From positions 1-64,000 of the forward strand of contig DATGQI010000036.1 in assembly GCA_035304285.1 (NCBI GenBank): DNA of 64,000 nt, given 5' to 3'. The translations under genes and the position numbers were made by a program. Origin of the DNA: IDS-8 sp035304285 (GTDB lineage Bacteria; Pseudomonadota; Gammaproteobacteria; Steroidobacterales; Woeseiaceae). Shown here one piece after another: positions 17,187 through 25,597 of this stretch. Under the pieces are notes generated by a model that ran no database searches, was not told the origin of the DNA, and worked only from the letters and a program-made list of their open reading frames with translations. The number at the start of each line of letters is the position of its first letter. The first letter of the stretch is position 1.

Positions 17187-19096
17187 CAGAGAAGCGGCGT
17201 GCCTATCGTGAAGTGCACACGCAGCGGTCGACCCTCGATGTCGAGCGCCTGCGCAACATCGAGGCGCAAAGGCCCGGCGATCGTGTACCAACGGATTCCG
17301 ATTCCCGCGCCCTTTCGAAGCTGGAAATCGTTCCAGTCGTTGAACGCGTTGCCGATGTCGACGAATGCGGCCGCCGACCAATTCTCCAGGACGCGCATTT
17401 CGATTTCGGCGCTTGCCGAGATAATGTGGTTCGAGCCGACGTCGTTGTCGCTCAGATCCTCGAACCTATAGCCACGCACGCTGTTGCTGCCGCCGGCTTT
17501 GAAGCGGTACTGGTTCGGCAATCGCGTCAGCGACAATGCGAGTGGCTCGCCCTCGACGTCGAGCGTGAGGCGGTCAACTTTGGCATCGGTATAACCCACT
17601 TCTGCACGCAGCAATAACTTCCAGCGGTCCCGGATGAAGTTCCGGCGCGACGAGATGTAGAGCTGGGTAAAATCGCGGTCGGAGCCCCAAAGGTCGCTCG
17701 ACGTGAAGATCCAGGCCCGCTCGTGATGCCCGGTGATGTCGAAACCGCTCCCCGTGACGGCCGGCCAGTCCCACTCGACGCCGAGCGCGATCGTCTTCAC
17801 CGTATCGCTGAAAATGCCGCCGAACTCGGGATGCCGCAACAGGTCGAGAACTGCAGGGTCCGCATCGACTCCGGGGTCGTAGGAAAAGGATTCCCGCAGG
17901 TACTGGGCGAACATCGTCTCGAAGTAGCGCACCTTGCCTTCGTTTATATCGCGGACGTACAGCCTGCCGGCGCGGAAGAAGACATCGTCGACATTGCCTG
18001 TCGCCAGCTTGATGAAATCCTCATCATCCTCGTGGCGTTTCACTTCGAGGTCCTGTTTGTCCCTCCTGAGCAGCAAGTTCGCAATCCAGAACTGTCTCTT
18101 CTCCACCTGCCTCGGAATGCGGTAGTCGGCCCGTAACGTAAACTGGTCATCCATCTCCTGGTAACCAATGCCGAGGTCAATGCGATCGCCGCGCGAGGAC
18201 AGCGGTCGACGGCTCCACAACGCCTGTGTCCTGAACCCGGTATCACTGCCAAAGCCCAATGCACCCTGGTAAGTGTTCTTCCACTCAGTTTCCATGCTGG
18301 CGACGATGTTTACGGTCGGGGGTGTTTGATCGAGCTGGCGTTGTTCCTCGACTTCGATATCCGTGAAATACCCGGTCGTCCACAGGTCCAGTCGCAGGCT
18401 TTCCACGAGGTCCGGGCGAAATGGAGTTCCGGGGGCGAAACGCGGCACGTTCGCCAGGGCGTATGGTTCAACCACGTCCTGGACGAAATCGATGGTTCCG
18501 AAGACCGCCCGCGTGCCGGTATCGAGTACCAGGGTCAGATGTGCTTCATTCGCGGCCAGGTCCAGTTCGATCGTGCGGGTGATGAAGTTCGCATTGAGGT
18601 AACCCTCGCGATGTGCCAGTGACATGGCCGCCTGTTTCTGCTCCTCCCAGATCGCCTGGTTGAGTATGCTGCCCTCTCCCAGCGGCCAGGCTCGCCGCCA
18701 CTCGCGAAGATCCTCCTGTCTTTCCCCGTCCCCACGCAATTCGATGTTCGCCTGCTTCACCCGAACCGGCGGCCCGGGCTCGATGCGCAGGTTGATCCGA
18801 TACCTCTCCCGGCCGGCAGGTGCGACGCTGGTGGAAATGACAGGATGGTAAAACCCGAGCGGCTTAAGTGCCTCCCGGGCACGCAGCCGCGCATTTTCGG
18901 TGATCTGGTCGAACTGGCCCGCCGATACGCGGGCTATTGTGCCGAAGCCCACGTCCTCCACATGGCTGCGAACATTCGCCAGCAGCGGCTCCGGTACGCC
19001 CGTAATTACCCAGGTAATTTCTTCCGCCGCCGATGTCGCGGCCAGCAGGAGCACGGCCATCGTGACGGACCCGAGCGCGCCGACACAACGTGTCAC
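17186..19096 (-). CDS. tamA: TamA, outer-membrane Omp85 component of the TAM
   Basis: 636 residues, slightly longer than E. coli TamA (577). The start is a GTG at 19096 with only a weak site; ATG 19060 is an alternative. A signal peptide ends at SAAEE. Three POTRA domains occupy roughly residues 25-285 and include the TamA-type RLRAREALKPLGFYHPVI and GYLNANFITRTIELDL. The barrel carries the Omp85 motif as NSVRGYRFEDLSDND. The last residues, GPLRLDVAQALDI...VHFTIGTPLL, form the terminal strands. It is translationally coupled to tamB. Confidence 0.93.
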   Translation of the reverse strand: MTRCVGALGSVTMAVLLLAATSAAEEITWVITGVPEPLLANVRSHVEDVGFGTIARVSAGQFDQITENARLRAREALKPLGFYHPVISTSVAPAGRERYRINLRIEPGPPVRVKQANIELRGDGERQEDLREWRRAWPLGEGSILNQAIWEEQKQAAMSLAHREGYLNANFITRTIELDLAANEAHLTLVLDTGTRAVFGTIDFVQDVVEPYALANVPRFAPGTPFRPDLVESLRLDLWTTGYFTDIEVEEQRQLDQTPPTVNIVASMETEWKNTYQGALGFGSDTGFRTQALWSRRPLSSRGDRIDLGIGYQEMDDQFTLRADYRIPRQVEKRQFWIANLLLRRDKQDLEVKRHEDDEDFIKLATGNVDDVFFRAGRLYVRDINEGKVRYFETMFAQYLRESFSYDPGVDADPAVLDLLRHPEFGGIFSDTVKTIALGVEWDWPAVTGSGFDITGHHERAWIFTSSDLWGSDRDFTQLYISSRRNFIRDRWKLLLRAEVGYTDAKVDRLTLDVEGEPLALSLTRLPNQYRFKAGGSNSVRGYRFEDLSDNDVGSNHIISASAEIEMRVLENWSAAAFVDIGNAFNDWNDFQLRKGAGIGIRWYTIAGPLRLDVAQALDIEGRPLRVHFTIGTPLL

Positions 19097-19264
19097 GCCT
19101 GAAACTCAACGTCTGCTGATGTCGACATTACTGCATGTGAACCGGTAACAATTACAAACTCGACGCGCCGCAACTGCCGACGCCTGCGGTGCCGGCAATG
19201 ATGCTTGCAAAAAACCTGCCACGCTAACTCGCACCAATCCTGGCGCAGTGTAGGGGAGCGCCCT

Positions 19265-19993
19265 TCAGCGGATCGCGAACGTCGCGTGAATCTGCACGCT
19301 GAAACTCTGTTGGCCTGGCGAGATGCTCGGTGCAGCCGCCTCCGCCATATCGTAACTGCGCGACATCATCGGCCGCGGGGGACCGCCACCGTAGGACGTG
19401 GAGAGCGACAGGACTTCACCGAGCTGAACTCCCGCGAGACGGGCGAGAGACTCCGCGCGTGCCCGTGCGTCAGCCATCGCGGTCTCACGAGCCTCTTGTT
19501 CCAGGCCTTTCGTATCCTTGACGCCAAACTGGATGCCGTGGATCGAGTTTGCGCCTGCGTTGATTACCGCCGCCAGCACATCGCCGATCTTGTCGATGTC
19601 GTCGATCTTCACGTTTACGACATTCGACACGCGGTAACCGGTGATGCGATTCTGTCCCGGCTCCTGGTAATTCTGCTCTGCCCATATGCTGTAGTTGGAT
19701 GTCTGGATCCTCTCCGGGTCGATGCCCTGTTCATCCAGCGCTGCCATGATCTTCTCGATGATCGACTCGTTCTCGCGCGTTGCCTCTACGACAGTCTCGG
19801 CCAGGATCTGGACACCCGCGCTCACGGAAGCCTGGTCGGGCGCCCCCGAGGCCTCACCCTCGCCCGTCACCGTGATGCTGCGCACTTCTGTGAAAGTGTT
19901 GTGTTGATCCGTACATGCGGCCACGGACATTGCCGCCAACAAAATCGTTGCGTTTAGCGTTGCCGGCCACTTGATCGGTCGTGATGTTTTCAC
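19265..19993 (-). CDS. SIMPL-domain (DUF541) lipoprotein
   Basis: 242 residues from a GTG at 19993, preceded by AAGGAGCTGTAAC; an upstream ATG at 20119 lacks such a site. A lipobox (AAMSVAAC) marks it as a lipoprotein. The SIMPL domain follows, with SITVTGEGEASGAPDQASVSAGVQ shown by GEGEASGAPDQA, then NYSIWAEQNY and GYRVSNVVNVKI. The family includes Brucella BP26 and is linked to oxidative stress and envelope integrity without a defined activity. It lies 168 bases upstream of tamA on the same strand. Confidence 0.85.
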   Translation of the reverse strand: MKTSRPIKWPATLNATILLAAMSVAACTDQHNTFTEVRSITVTGEGEASGAPDQASVSAGVQILAETVVEATRENESIIEKIMAALDEQGIDPERIQTSNYSIWAEQNYQEPGQNRITGYRVSNVVNVKIDDIDKIGDVLAAVINAGANSIHGIQFGVKDTKGLEQEARETAMADARARAESLARLAGVQLGEVLSLSTSYGGGPPRPMMSRSYDMAEAAAPSISPGQQSFSVQIHATFAIR

Positions 19994-20170
19994 GTTACAG
20001 CTCCTTTTTGTTGACGCACCACCGGGCGCCCGCATTTCGAACGCTCCGGAAGGAGCGCGCATTCTAGTCGATGTTCGTAGCGCATCCCCGATCGCGCGAT
20101 TTGACAATTTCCCGTGCAATCAGGTTCCTGGCAATTGACACTGGCGAATGCCCTGTGCAACGATCCTTCC

Positions 20171-20260
20171 TCGTTTGATAAAGGCACACCTTTCGAAAGG
20201 AAGGGCCGCAAAGCCACCGGTCTAAGGGAATATCCTATGACAGCGGGGTTGCCGACACGA
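20171..20260 (+). promoter_or_regulatory. Cyclic-di-GMP-I (GEMM-I) riboswitch, copy 1
   Basis: The aptamer matches GEMM-I across its whole conserved core. It has aaggcacacc at 20181, a P1b hairpin with a GAAA loop (20191-20200), and the hallmark gccgcaaagccaccggtcta (20205-20224). A variable stem and the 3' signature cagcggggttgccg (20241-20254) follow. P1 forms between 20171-20176 and 20255-20260 with one mismatch. A GEMM-I aptamer senses bis-(3'-5')-cyclic di-GMP. It lies in a 431-base gap between the divergent SIMPL gene and the downstream oxidase. A TTGACA at 20135-20140 could be a -35 box, but no good -10 is visible. Confidence 0.93.
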
Positions 20261-20327
20261 CAGCTACTACGCGACGAGCATTCCGAAGCCCGTTCGCAGG
20301 CAACCCGCCCTCATAGATGCAGCGGAC

Positions 20328-20404
20328 CAGACTGAGAGTCTGCCGCCAATTCCCGCCCGGAAACCGCGCGGTGTCCTTATTCGGACACGGCATTCGACCG
20401 TGTC
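20328..20404 (+). promoter_or_regulatory. Structured leader with alternative hairpins (expression-platform candidate)
   Basis: Between riboswitch copy 1 and the oxidase start are three potential stems. cagact/agtctg (20328-20333 with 20337-20342, loop gag) is the first. gtgtcc/ggacac (20371-20376 with 20383-20388) is the second. gacacgg/ccgtgtc (20384-20390 with 20398-20404) is the third. The last two share bases 20384-20388 and cannot form together, as expected of a switch, and the ribosome site follows at 20412. No T-run follows any stem, so control of translation is likelier than termination. Confidence 0.5.
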
Positions 20405-20424
20405 GGTGCGGACGGGAGAGCAGC

Positions 20425-21792
20425 ATGTCAGTCAAAGCCATAAGACTTCGCGATACCGGGAAAATCGGCCGGCGAACCCAGCCCAGGCCATGCACCATCC
20501 GCCCGACCAGCTTAAAGCAACTGAGACAGTGTCTCGAGCGAGGCTCAGCATACCTGGCGCCGTTTCGTCCGATGGGTGCCAATAGCTCGTCCACGGATTG
20601 CACGTCCGCGACGGCGGGCACGGTCATCGATATGACCGGATTTGACGAAATCATCAACATAGATGCCTACAACGATACCGCTGTCGTCCAGGCAGGCGTT
20701 CGCCTGGGGAGGCTGGCGAGCGCCCTTGCAGAGCACGGCCTCGAGCTTGCGGGAAGCCATGACCTCATGAGCCGAACCGTCGGCGGGGCGGTGGCCGGCG
20801 GCTGCATCGGCCCCTCGATCTCCAGCGACGGCGCCTACTTCGCCTCGCAAGTGCTGAGCATGAAGCTCGTTACCCCTTCCGGGCGCCTGCTGGCGCTCTC
20901 CCGCGAGAAGCAGAACCTGCTGAATGCGTTCCGACTCAGTTACGGAATGCTCGGGGTAATCTACGAGGTGACGCTGAAAGTGCGGCCGATCAGCCCGTTT
21001 GCAGTGTCGCACCGGCGCTGTTCGATTGCCCAATTCGCCGCCGCGGCGGAAAAACTGTCCCGGACCGACATCGGCATCAAGTTCTACCTCCTGCCGTTTC
21101 GCGATTGCGCGTACCTCGACCTGCGGCGGTACAGCCGCGAAGCCACCTCCACGCATAAGATCCCGTGGAAGCTGAAGGACTGGGGGGAAAGTACAGTGCT
21201 GCCGCAGGTCTTCAAATCGTTGAACCGCATCGTCCCGGTAGCGGGCGTGCGTTACCGCATCATTGACGAGATCAGCAAGGTCACGCAGAACATCGTCAAC
21301 AACAGGCTCGTGACGTCCGGCAGCAACTCCACTGCGCTCGCGAGCGGAGATCACGCGAAGCACCATGGTGAACGGCTCAGGTATTCCACCTGGATGTTCC
21401 CCGCGGCTGATTTTTCGATCGTCGTCCAGGCGTACAAGGATTTTTGCCTGCGCATCAGGAACGAAACCGGATTCCGCTGCGATATGCCGACTGTCGGGTT
21501 CAGGTTGTGCCGCGACCAGTCGGCCTTGCTTTCACCATCCTTCGATGAACCGATGTTCGTATTGCGCGCCGTGTCTACGCAGGCGCGTGGTTGGGAAGAC
21601 TTTGCCATCGATTTCGGTGAGTTCGCCCAGCACTGGGGAGGGATGCCGTTCTTCAACCAGACACGCGGGCTGTCGCCTGGGTACGCAGGACAGGTGTTCG
21701 GCAGCAGGCTCGACTTCTTCAAGCGGATGCGACGGCGCATCGATCCCGAAGACAGGATGATGAACCCGTTCTTGCTGCAGTATTTTCTCTGA
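20425..21792 (+). CDS. FAD-linked oxidase, D-arabinono-/L-gulono-lactone oxidase-like
   Basis: 455 residues from the ATG at 20425 behind GGGAGAG. The FAD-binding PCMH domain occupies residues ~30-200, with FRPMGANSSSTDC, VVQAGVRLGRLASALAEHG and RTVGGAVAGGCIGPS. The last matches the flavin site of aldonolactone oxidases, but the usual covalent-flavin His region (GTHG) reads GCIG. The C-terminal domain ends like ALO enzymes (HWGGMPFF..., RIDPEDRMMNPFLLQYF). The substrate is unknown. Its expression is predicted to respond to c-di-GMP, because a GEMM-I aptamer lies 165 bases upstream, so a role in surface polymer or biofilm metabolism is plausible. Confidence 0.75.
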   Translation: MSVKAIRLRDTGKIGRRTQPRPCTIRPTSLKQLRQCLERGSAYLAPFRPMGANSSSTDCTSATAGTVIDMTGFDEIINIDAYNDTAVVQAGVRLGRLASALAEHGLELAGSHDLMSRTVGGAVAGGCIGPSISSDGAYFASQVLSMKLVTPSGRLLALSREKQNLLNAFRLSYGMLGVIYEVTLKVRPISPFAVSHRRCSIAQFAAAAEKLSRTDIGIKFYLLPFRDCAYLDLRRYSREATSTHKIPWKLKDWGESTVLPQVFKSLNRIVPVAGVRYRIIDEISKVTQNIVNNRLVTSGSNSTALASGDHAKHHGERLRYSTWMFPAADFSIVVQAYKDFCLRIRNETGFRCDMPTVGFRLCRDQSALLSPSFDEPMFVLRAVSTQARGWEDFAIDFGEFAQHWGGMPFFNQTRGLSPGYAGQVFGSRLDFFKRMRRRIDPEDRMMNPFLLQYFL

Positions 21793-21817
21793 CGGACGCC
21801 GGCATCAAGCCTCGAAC

Positions 21818-23092
21818 TCATGAGGAATGAGCAATGGCCGCCGGCTTTCGGGGAACTTCCTTCTCACGCGATGCAGCTAAGGCCGCGCGTACGTCCTGCC
21901 CGCTCGGGTACTGGTACACGTGCAGGCCGAACTCTCCGACGATCGACAAGATGTGGTCGAAGATATCGCTCTGTATACCTTCGTACTCCACCCACGCCGT
22001 CGTGTTGGTGAACGTGTAGATCTCGATCGGCAGCCCCTGGCTGTCCGGGGCGAGCTGGCGCACGATCATGGTCATCTGCTGGTTGATCTTCGGATGGTTT
22101 TTGATGTAATTCAGGATGTACGCGCGGTAAGTGCCGATGTTCGTGAGGCGCCGCAGGTTCACGCCCTCCCTGTCTTCGTCACTCAGGCTCGCCGCATAAT
22201 CCCGGAGCTGCTCTTCTTTCCGGTCGATGTACTCCCGGAGCAGCGCGAAGCGCCGGAAGCGCTGCACTTCCTCCTCGGTCAGGACCCGAATGGATTCGAT
22301 GTCGATGCGTATGGAGCGCTTGATCCGGCGCCCGCCTGATTCGGACATGCCGCGCCAGTTGCGGAACGAATCGGAAATCAGCGCGTGCGTGGGAATGGTC
22401 GTGATGGTCTTGTCCCAGTTCTGCACCTTGATGGTGTGCAGCGCCACGTCTATCACGTCACCGTCGGCGTCGTACTTCGGCATCTCTATCCAGTCGCCGA
22501 CGCGCACCATGTCCTGCGCCGTGAGTTGCACGCTCGCAACGAGCCCGAGGATCGTGTCCTTGAATACGAGCATCAGCACGGCGGTCATTGCGCCGAAGCC
22601 ACCAAGCAGGAGCGTCGGCGACTTTTCTATGAGCGTGGCGACAATGAGGATCCCGCCGACGATATAGATAACCAGCTGCGCCAGCTGGACGAAGCCCTTG
22701 ATCGGCTTGTGGCGGGCAGCCGGCTTCAGCGAGTAGATGTTGTTGATCGCGCTAAGTGCAGCCGCGAGGCTGCGCACGACCATCAGGATGACGGTCGCCA
22801 TGGCGACGTTGCGGATCAGGCTGACCCACACATCCGGCAGGTCCGGGATCAGCCGAACGCCGCTGTAGATGATCAGGGCAGGCACGACCAGCGCGAACCG
22901 GCCGAATACCTTTTCTCCGGAGAGCGCGCCATGCCAGTCCTCGCGCGTATGCCGTGTGACGACGTTGGAGGCACGGGTCAGGACAAGCCTGGTGATGAAG
23001 TGCGCAGTGACGGCGGCAAACAGCAACAGTAGCAGTGCAGTCGCCGACATCAGTGCCGGGTGTATTTCGTTTAGTTGTTCAATCATCGGCAT
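21818..23092 (-). CDS. MscS-family mechanosensitive channel (YbdG-like)
   Basis: 424 residues. About four to five membrane segments lie in the first 190 residues. The pore-lining helix and beta domain are recognisable in LLLGGFGAMTAVLMLVFKDTILGLVASVQL, followed by DMVRVGDWIEMPKYDADGDV and TITTIPTHALISDSFRNW. The insert after the beta domain (residues ~245-310) and the length match YbdG/YnaI-type rather than short MscS channels. It should release osmolytes on hypo-osmotic shock, a sensible partner for an ectoine producer. Ribosome site GGAAGCAAGA. It is convergent with the oxidase. Confidence 0.88.
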   Translation of the reverse strand: MPMIEQLNEIHPALMSATALLLLLFAAVTAHFITRLVLTRASNVVTRHTREDWHGALSGEKVFGRFALVVPALIIYSGVRLIPDLPDVWVSLIRNVAMATVILMVVRSLAAALSAINNIYSLKPAARHKPIKGFVQLAQLVIYIVGGILIVATLIEKSPTLLLGGFGAMTAVLMLVFKDTILGLVASVQLTAQDMVRVGDWIEMPKYDADGDVIDVALHTIKVQNWDKTITTIPTHALISDSFRNWRGMSESGGRRIKRSIRIDIESIRVLTEEEVQRFRRFALLREYIDRKEEQLRDYAASLSDEDREGVNLRRLTNIGTYRAYILNYIKNHPKINQQMTMIVRQLAPDSQGLPIEIYTFTNTTAWVEYEGIQSDIFDHILSIVGEFGLHVYQYPSGQDVRAALAASREKEVPRKPAAIAHSS

Positions 23093-23238
23093 TCTTGCTT
23101 CCGCCGCGACCTTAACGGCTGTCGCCGCATTTATCCAGCCACGAGTGGCGCGTTATCAATCCAAATCCCGGCATCGCGCATCTAAGTGTATTGACGGCGC
23201 GAATCACGGCACAGGCCATTCTTCGGGACGCGCCGGAC

Positions 23239-23280
23239 TTGTGTTATGGTTCTCTAGTGTTATACTCAACTATAACACTA
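23239..23280 (+). promoter_or_regulatory. Promoter with overlapping 10-bp palindromic operator for the RND operon
   Basis: A candidate -35 TTGTGT (23239-23244) and -10 TATACT (23261-23266) are 16 bases apart. The perfect inverted repeat tagtgttata/tataacacta (23255-23264 and 23271-23280, 6-base spacer) covers the -10 box. A repressor bound there would block polymerase. It lies 70 bases before the first adaptor gene. The cognate regulator is not next door; the sites of TetR- and MarR-type repressors look like this. Confidence 0.6.
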
Positions 23281-23349
23281 CCACTAGCAATCCGGTTTAC
23301 TCGGTCTGAACGCGGCGGGATGAGCAGGTCCTGCCGCCCTGGTGAGATA

Positions 23350-24423
23350 ATGACTAAAAAATCAATCATTTACTACCTCTGTGTTCTTTCCGCCGCCGGC
23401 GTCGCAGGTTGTGGTGCCGGCGAAGCCAGCGTCGGGGAGGTCCCGGAGACGGAAGTTCTGATGCCGGTCGAGGTTGTGCTTCCCGAGTCCATGGACATGT
23501 TCGAGACTTTCGAGACGGCGGCGACCATCGAGTCCGACGCCGAAGCAGCCGTCCTTACGCGTGCCGCCGGCGAAGTTGTCGAGATCCTGGTGGAGGAAGG
23601 TGAGCGCGTCGAGGAAGGACAGGTACTGGCACGCCTTGACGGAGAGCGGCTCCGCCTGCAGATGCAAAAGGCCAAAGCCAGCCTGGACATGACCTCGAGG
23701 GAATATGAGCGCTTCGTGAGTTTGCGGCACCGCGGCCTCGTGAGCGCGTCGGCGGTCGAAGGTCTGAAGTTCGACGTGGATGCTCTTCGCGCAACCTACG
23801 AATTGATGCGCCTGAACTACCACTACACGAAGGTCCGGGCGCCGATCTCGGGTGTGATCTCGAGCCGGGACGTAAAGGTCGGTACCCACGTCGACGCCGG
23901 CGCGCCCGTTTTCAGCATCACCGAGACCTCAAAACTGGTGGCGTACCTGCACATACCGCAAGTAGAACTCTCGAGGATCAACACGGGTGACGAGGTCCTT
24001 GTACAGGCGGACGCGATCCCCGGACACGAGTTCAGGGCGAAGCTCTCGCGCATCAGCCCGACGATCGACGCCCGGAACGGTACCTTCCGCGCCACCGTCT
24101 ACATCGACAACAGGGAACAACTCCTGGCCCCGGGCATGTTCAGCCGCTTCGGCATAAATTTTCAAGAGCACGCGGACGCGCTGGTGGTCCCGACACGCGC
24201 ACTCGTAGAGGAGGACGGCGTTCACGTGGTGTACGTGGTGAACGACGGTTCGGCCAAACGTCGTGTGGTGCAGGTCGGAATTGCTTCGCGAGGCGTGACG
24301 GAAATCCTGGCAGGTCTCGACTCGAGCGACAGAGTGGTGGTTACGGGCCAGGCAAGCCTCCGCGACGGCAGCAAGGTCTTAGCGAGCCTTGCCGGTGACG
24401 CAAGCGACCGCGGCACGGGCTAG
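23350..24423 (+). CDS. RND efflux periplasmic adaptor (MFP) lipoprotein 1
   Basis: 357 residues from the ATG at 23350 (site GGTGAGATA). A lipobox (AAGVAGCG) anchors it. The HlyD/AcrA pattern is clear: a lipoyl half (VLTRAAGEVVEILVEEGERV and GQVLARLDG), a short coiled hairpin, a second lipoyl half (YTKVRAPISGVISSRDVKVG), a beta barrel and the membrane-proximal domain. Adaptors link an RND pump to an outer-membrane channel. It is the first gene of a four-gene operon; the next start is 47 bases on. Confidence 0.9.
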   Translation: MTKKSIIYYLCVLSAAGVAGCGAGEASVGEVPETEVLMPVEVVLPESMDMFETFETAATIESDAEAAVLTRAAGEVVEILVEEGERVEEGQVLARLDGERLRLQMQKAKASLDMTSREYERFVSLRHRGLVSASAVEGLKFDVDALRATYELMRLNYHYTKVRAPISGVISSRDVKVGTHVDAGAPVFSITETSKLVAYLHIPQVELSRINTGDEVLVQADAIPGHEFRAKLSRISPTIDARNGTFRATVYIDNREQLLAPGMFSRFGINFQEHADALVVPTRALVEEDGVHVVYVVNDGSAKRRVVQVGIASRGVTEILAGLDSSDRVVVTGQASLRDGSKVLASLAGDASDRGTG

Positions 24424-24470
24424 CTAAGCGTCGTGAATAATGAGGAATTGCGGGGAGCGCTGTTTCAGAG

Positions 24471-25577
24471 ATGGAGATGACTATGGTTCCGTGGCGTCGG
24501 CGGGCAGCGTTGCTGATGCTGTCGGTGATGATCGTTGCGTGCGGACAAGGCGCGGGCGAAGAAGACATCGACACGAAGGAAGAAGCCCCCGCGATTCCCG
24601 TCGAAATAACCACACCATCGCGAGGGGACATCTACGCCGTTTACTCCGGGACCGCACCAATAGAGGCATTCGCTGACGCGCAGGTGATTGCGAAAGTAGG
24701 TGGTGAGGTTCGCGAGATTTATGTGGAGGAAGGCGACGACGTGGTTGCGGGACAGGTCCTGTTGCGCCTCGACGGAGACCGCCTGCGTTTCGAAGCGCAA
24801 CAGGCTGAAGCGAATCTTCTCAAGCTGCAGCGCGATTTCCAGCGCAACCTGGACTTGAAAGACCGCAGTCTCATAAGCGCCGGCGACTTCGAGAAAATTC
24901 AGTACGAGATGGAGGCGCTACAGGCAACTGCGAGCCTTGCGAAACTGGAACTCAGCTATACGGAAATCCGCGCGCCTATCGCGGGCATCGTTTCCCATCG
25001 CTATGTAAAGGTCGGGAACACGATCGAGGTCAATGCGCCCACTTTCCAGATCACAAGCCTGGAACCCCTCGTTTCCTACCTGCATGTGCCGGAGCGCGAG
25101 TACCGTCGCATCGAGCGTGGGCAAACCGCGACAATCGCGGTAGACGCTTTGCAGGGGATTCGCTTCGAAGGCACGATTGCGCGAGTCAGCCCTGTCGTCG
25201 ACCCGCTGACCGGCACCTTCAAGATCACGATTGAAGTATCCGATTCGAGCCGAAGCCTGAAACCCGGGATGTTCGGTCGAATCAGCATCGTATACGACAA
25301 GCACGAAAACGCCCTGCAGATCCCGCGTAACGCCATCCTCCAGGAGGCGGGGGAGCCCGCGGTGTTCGTCGTGAATGGCGATACGGCTCACCGCCGCCCG
25401 GTCAGCACCGGGTACGTCCAGGGCACCCGGATAGAGATACTCGACGGCCTGGCCGACGGCGACCGCCTGGTTCTCGTAGGGCAGACGGGCCTGAAGGACG
25501 GATCGAAGGTGTCGGTGATAAATGCCGACGAAGCGGATATCAGCGCTGCCAGCACCAACCTGCCGGCGTCCGAATAG
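24471..25577 (+). CDS. RND efflux periplasmic adaptor (MFP) lipoprotein 2
   Basis: 368 residues from the ATG at 24471. In-frame ATGs at 24477 and 24483 are alternatives, and GGAG at 24473 best serves 24483. Lipobox MLSVMIVAC. Lipoyl halves (VIAKVGGEVREIYVEEGDDV; YTEIRAPIAGIVSHRYVKVG) flank a short helical hairpin. It is clearly a paralogue of the adaptor before it but well diverged. Two adaptors upstream of two permeases suggests a hetero-oligomeric pump. It ends 20 bases before permease 1. Confidence 0.9.
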   Translation: MEMTMVPWRRRAALLMLSVMIVACGQGAGEEDIDTKEEAPAIPVEITTPSRGDIYAVYSGTAPIEAFADAQVIAKVGGEVREIYVEEGDDVVAGQVLLRLDGDRLRFEAQQAEANLLKLQRDFQRNLDLKDRSLISAGDFEKIQYEMEALQATASLAKLELSYTEIRAPIAGIVSHRYVKVGNTIEVNAPTFQITSLEPLVSYLHVPEREYRRIERGQTATIAVDALQGIRFEGTIARVSPVVDPLTGTFKITIEVSDSSRSLKPGMFGRISIVYDKHENALQIPRNAILQEAGEPAVFVVNGDTAHRRPVSTGYVQGTRIEILDGLADGDRLVLVGQTGLKDGSKVSVINADEADISAASTNLPASE

Positions 25578-25597
25578 ACCAGGGGCGAACCGCAAAC

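Noticed and set aside
19144..19156. 13-base word ggtaacaattaca shared with the complement of 54142-54154, both in gene leaders
   Set aside because: A 13-base match between two places in 64 kb is expected by chance many times over; no wider similarity.
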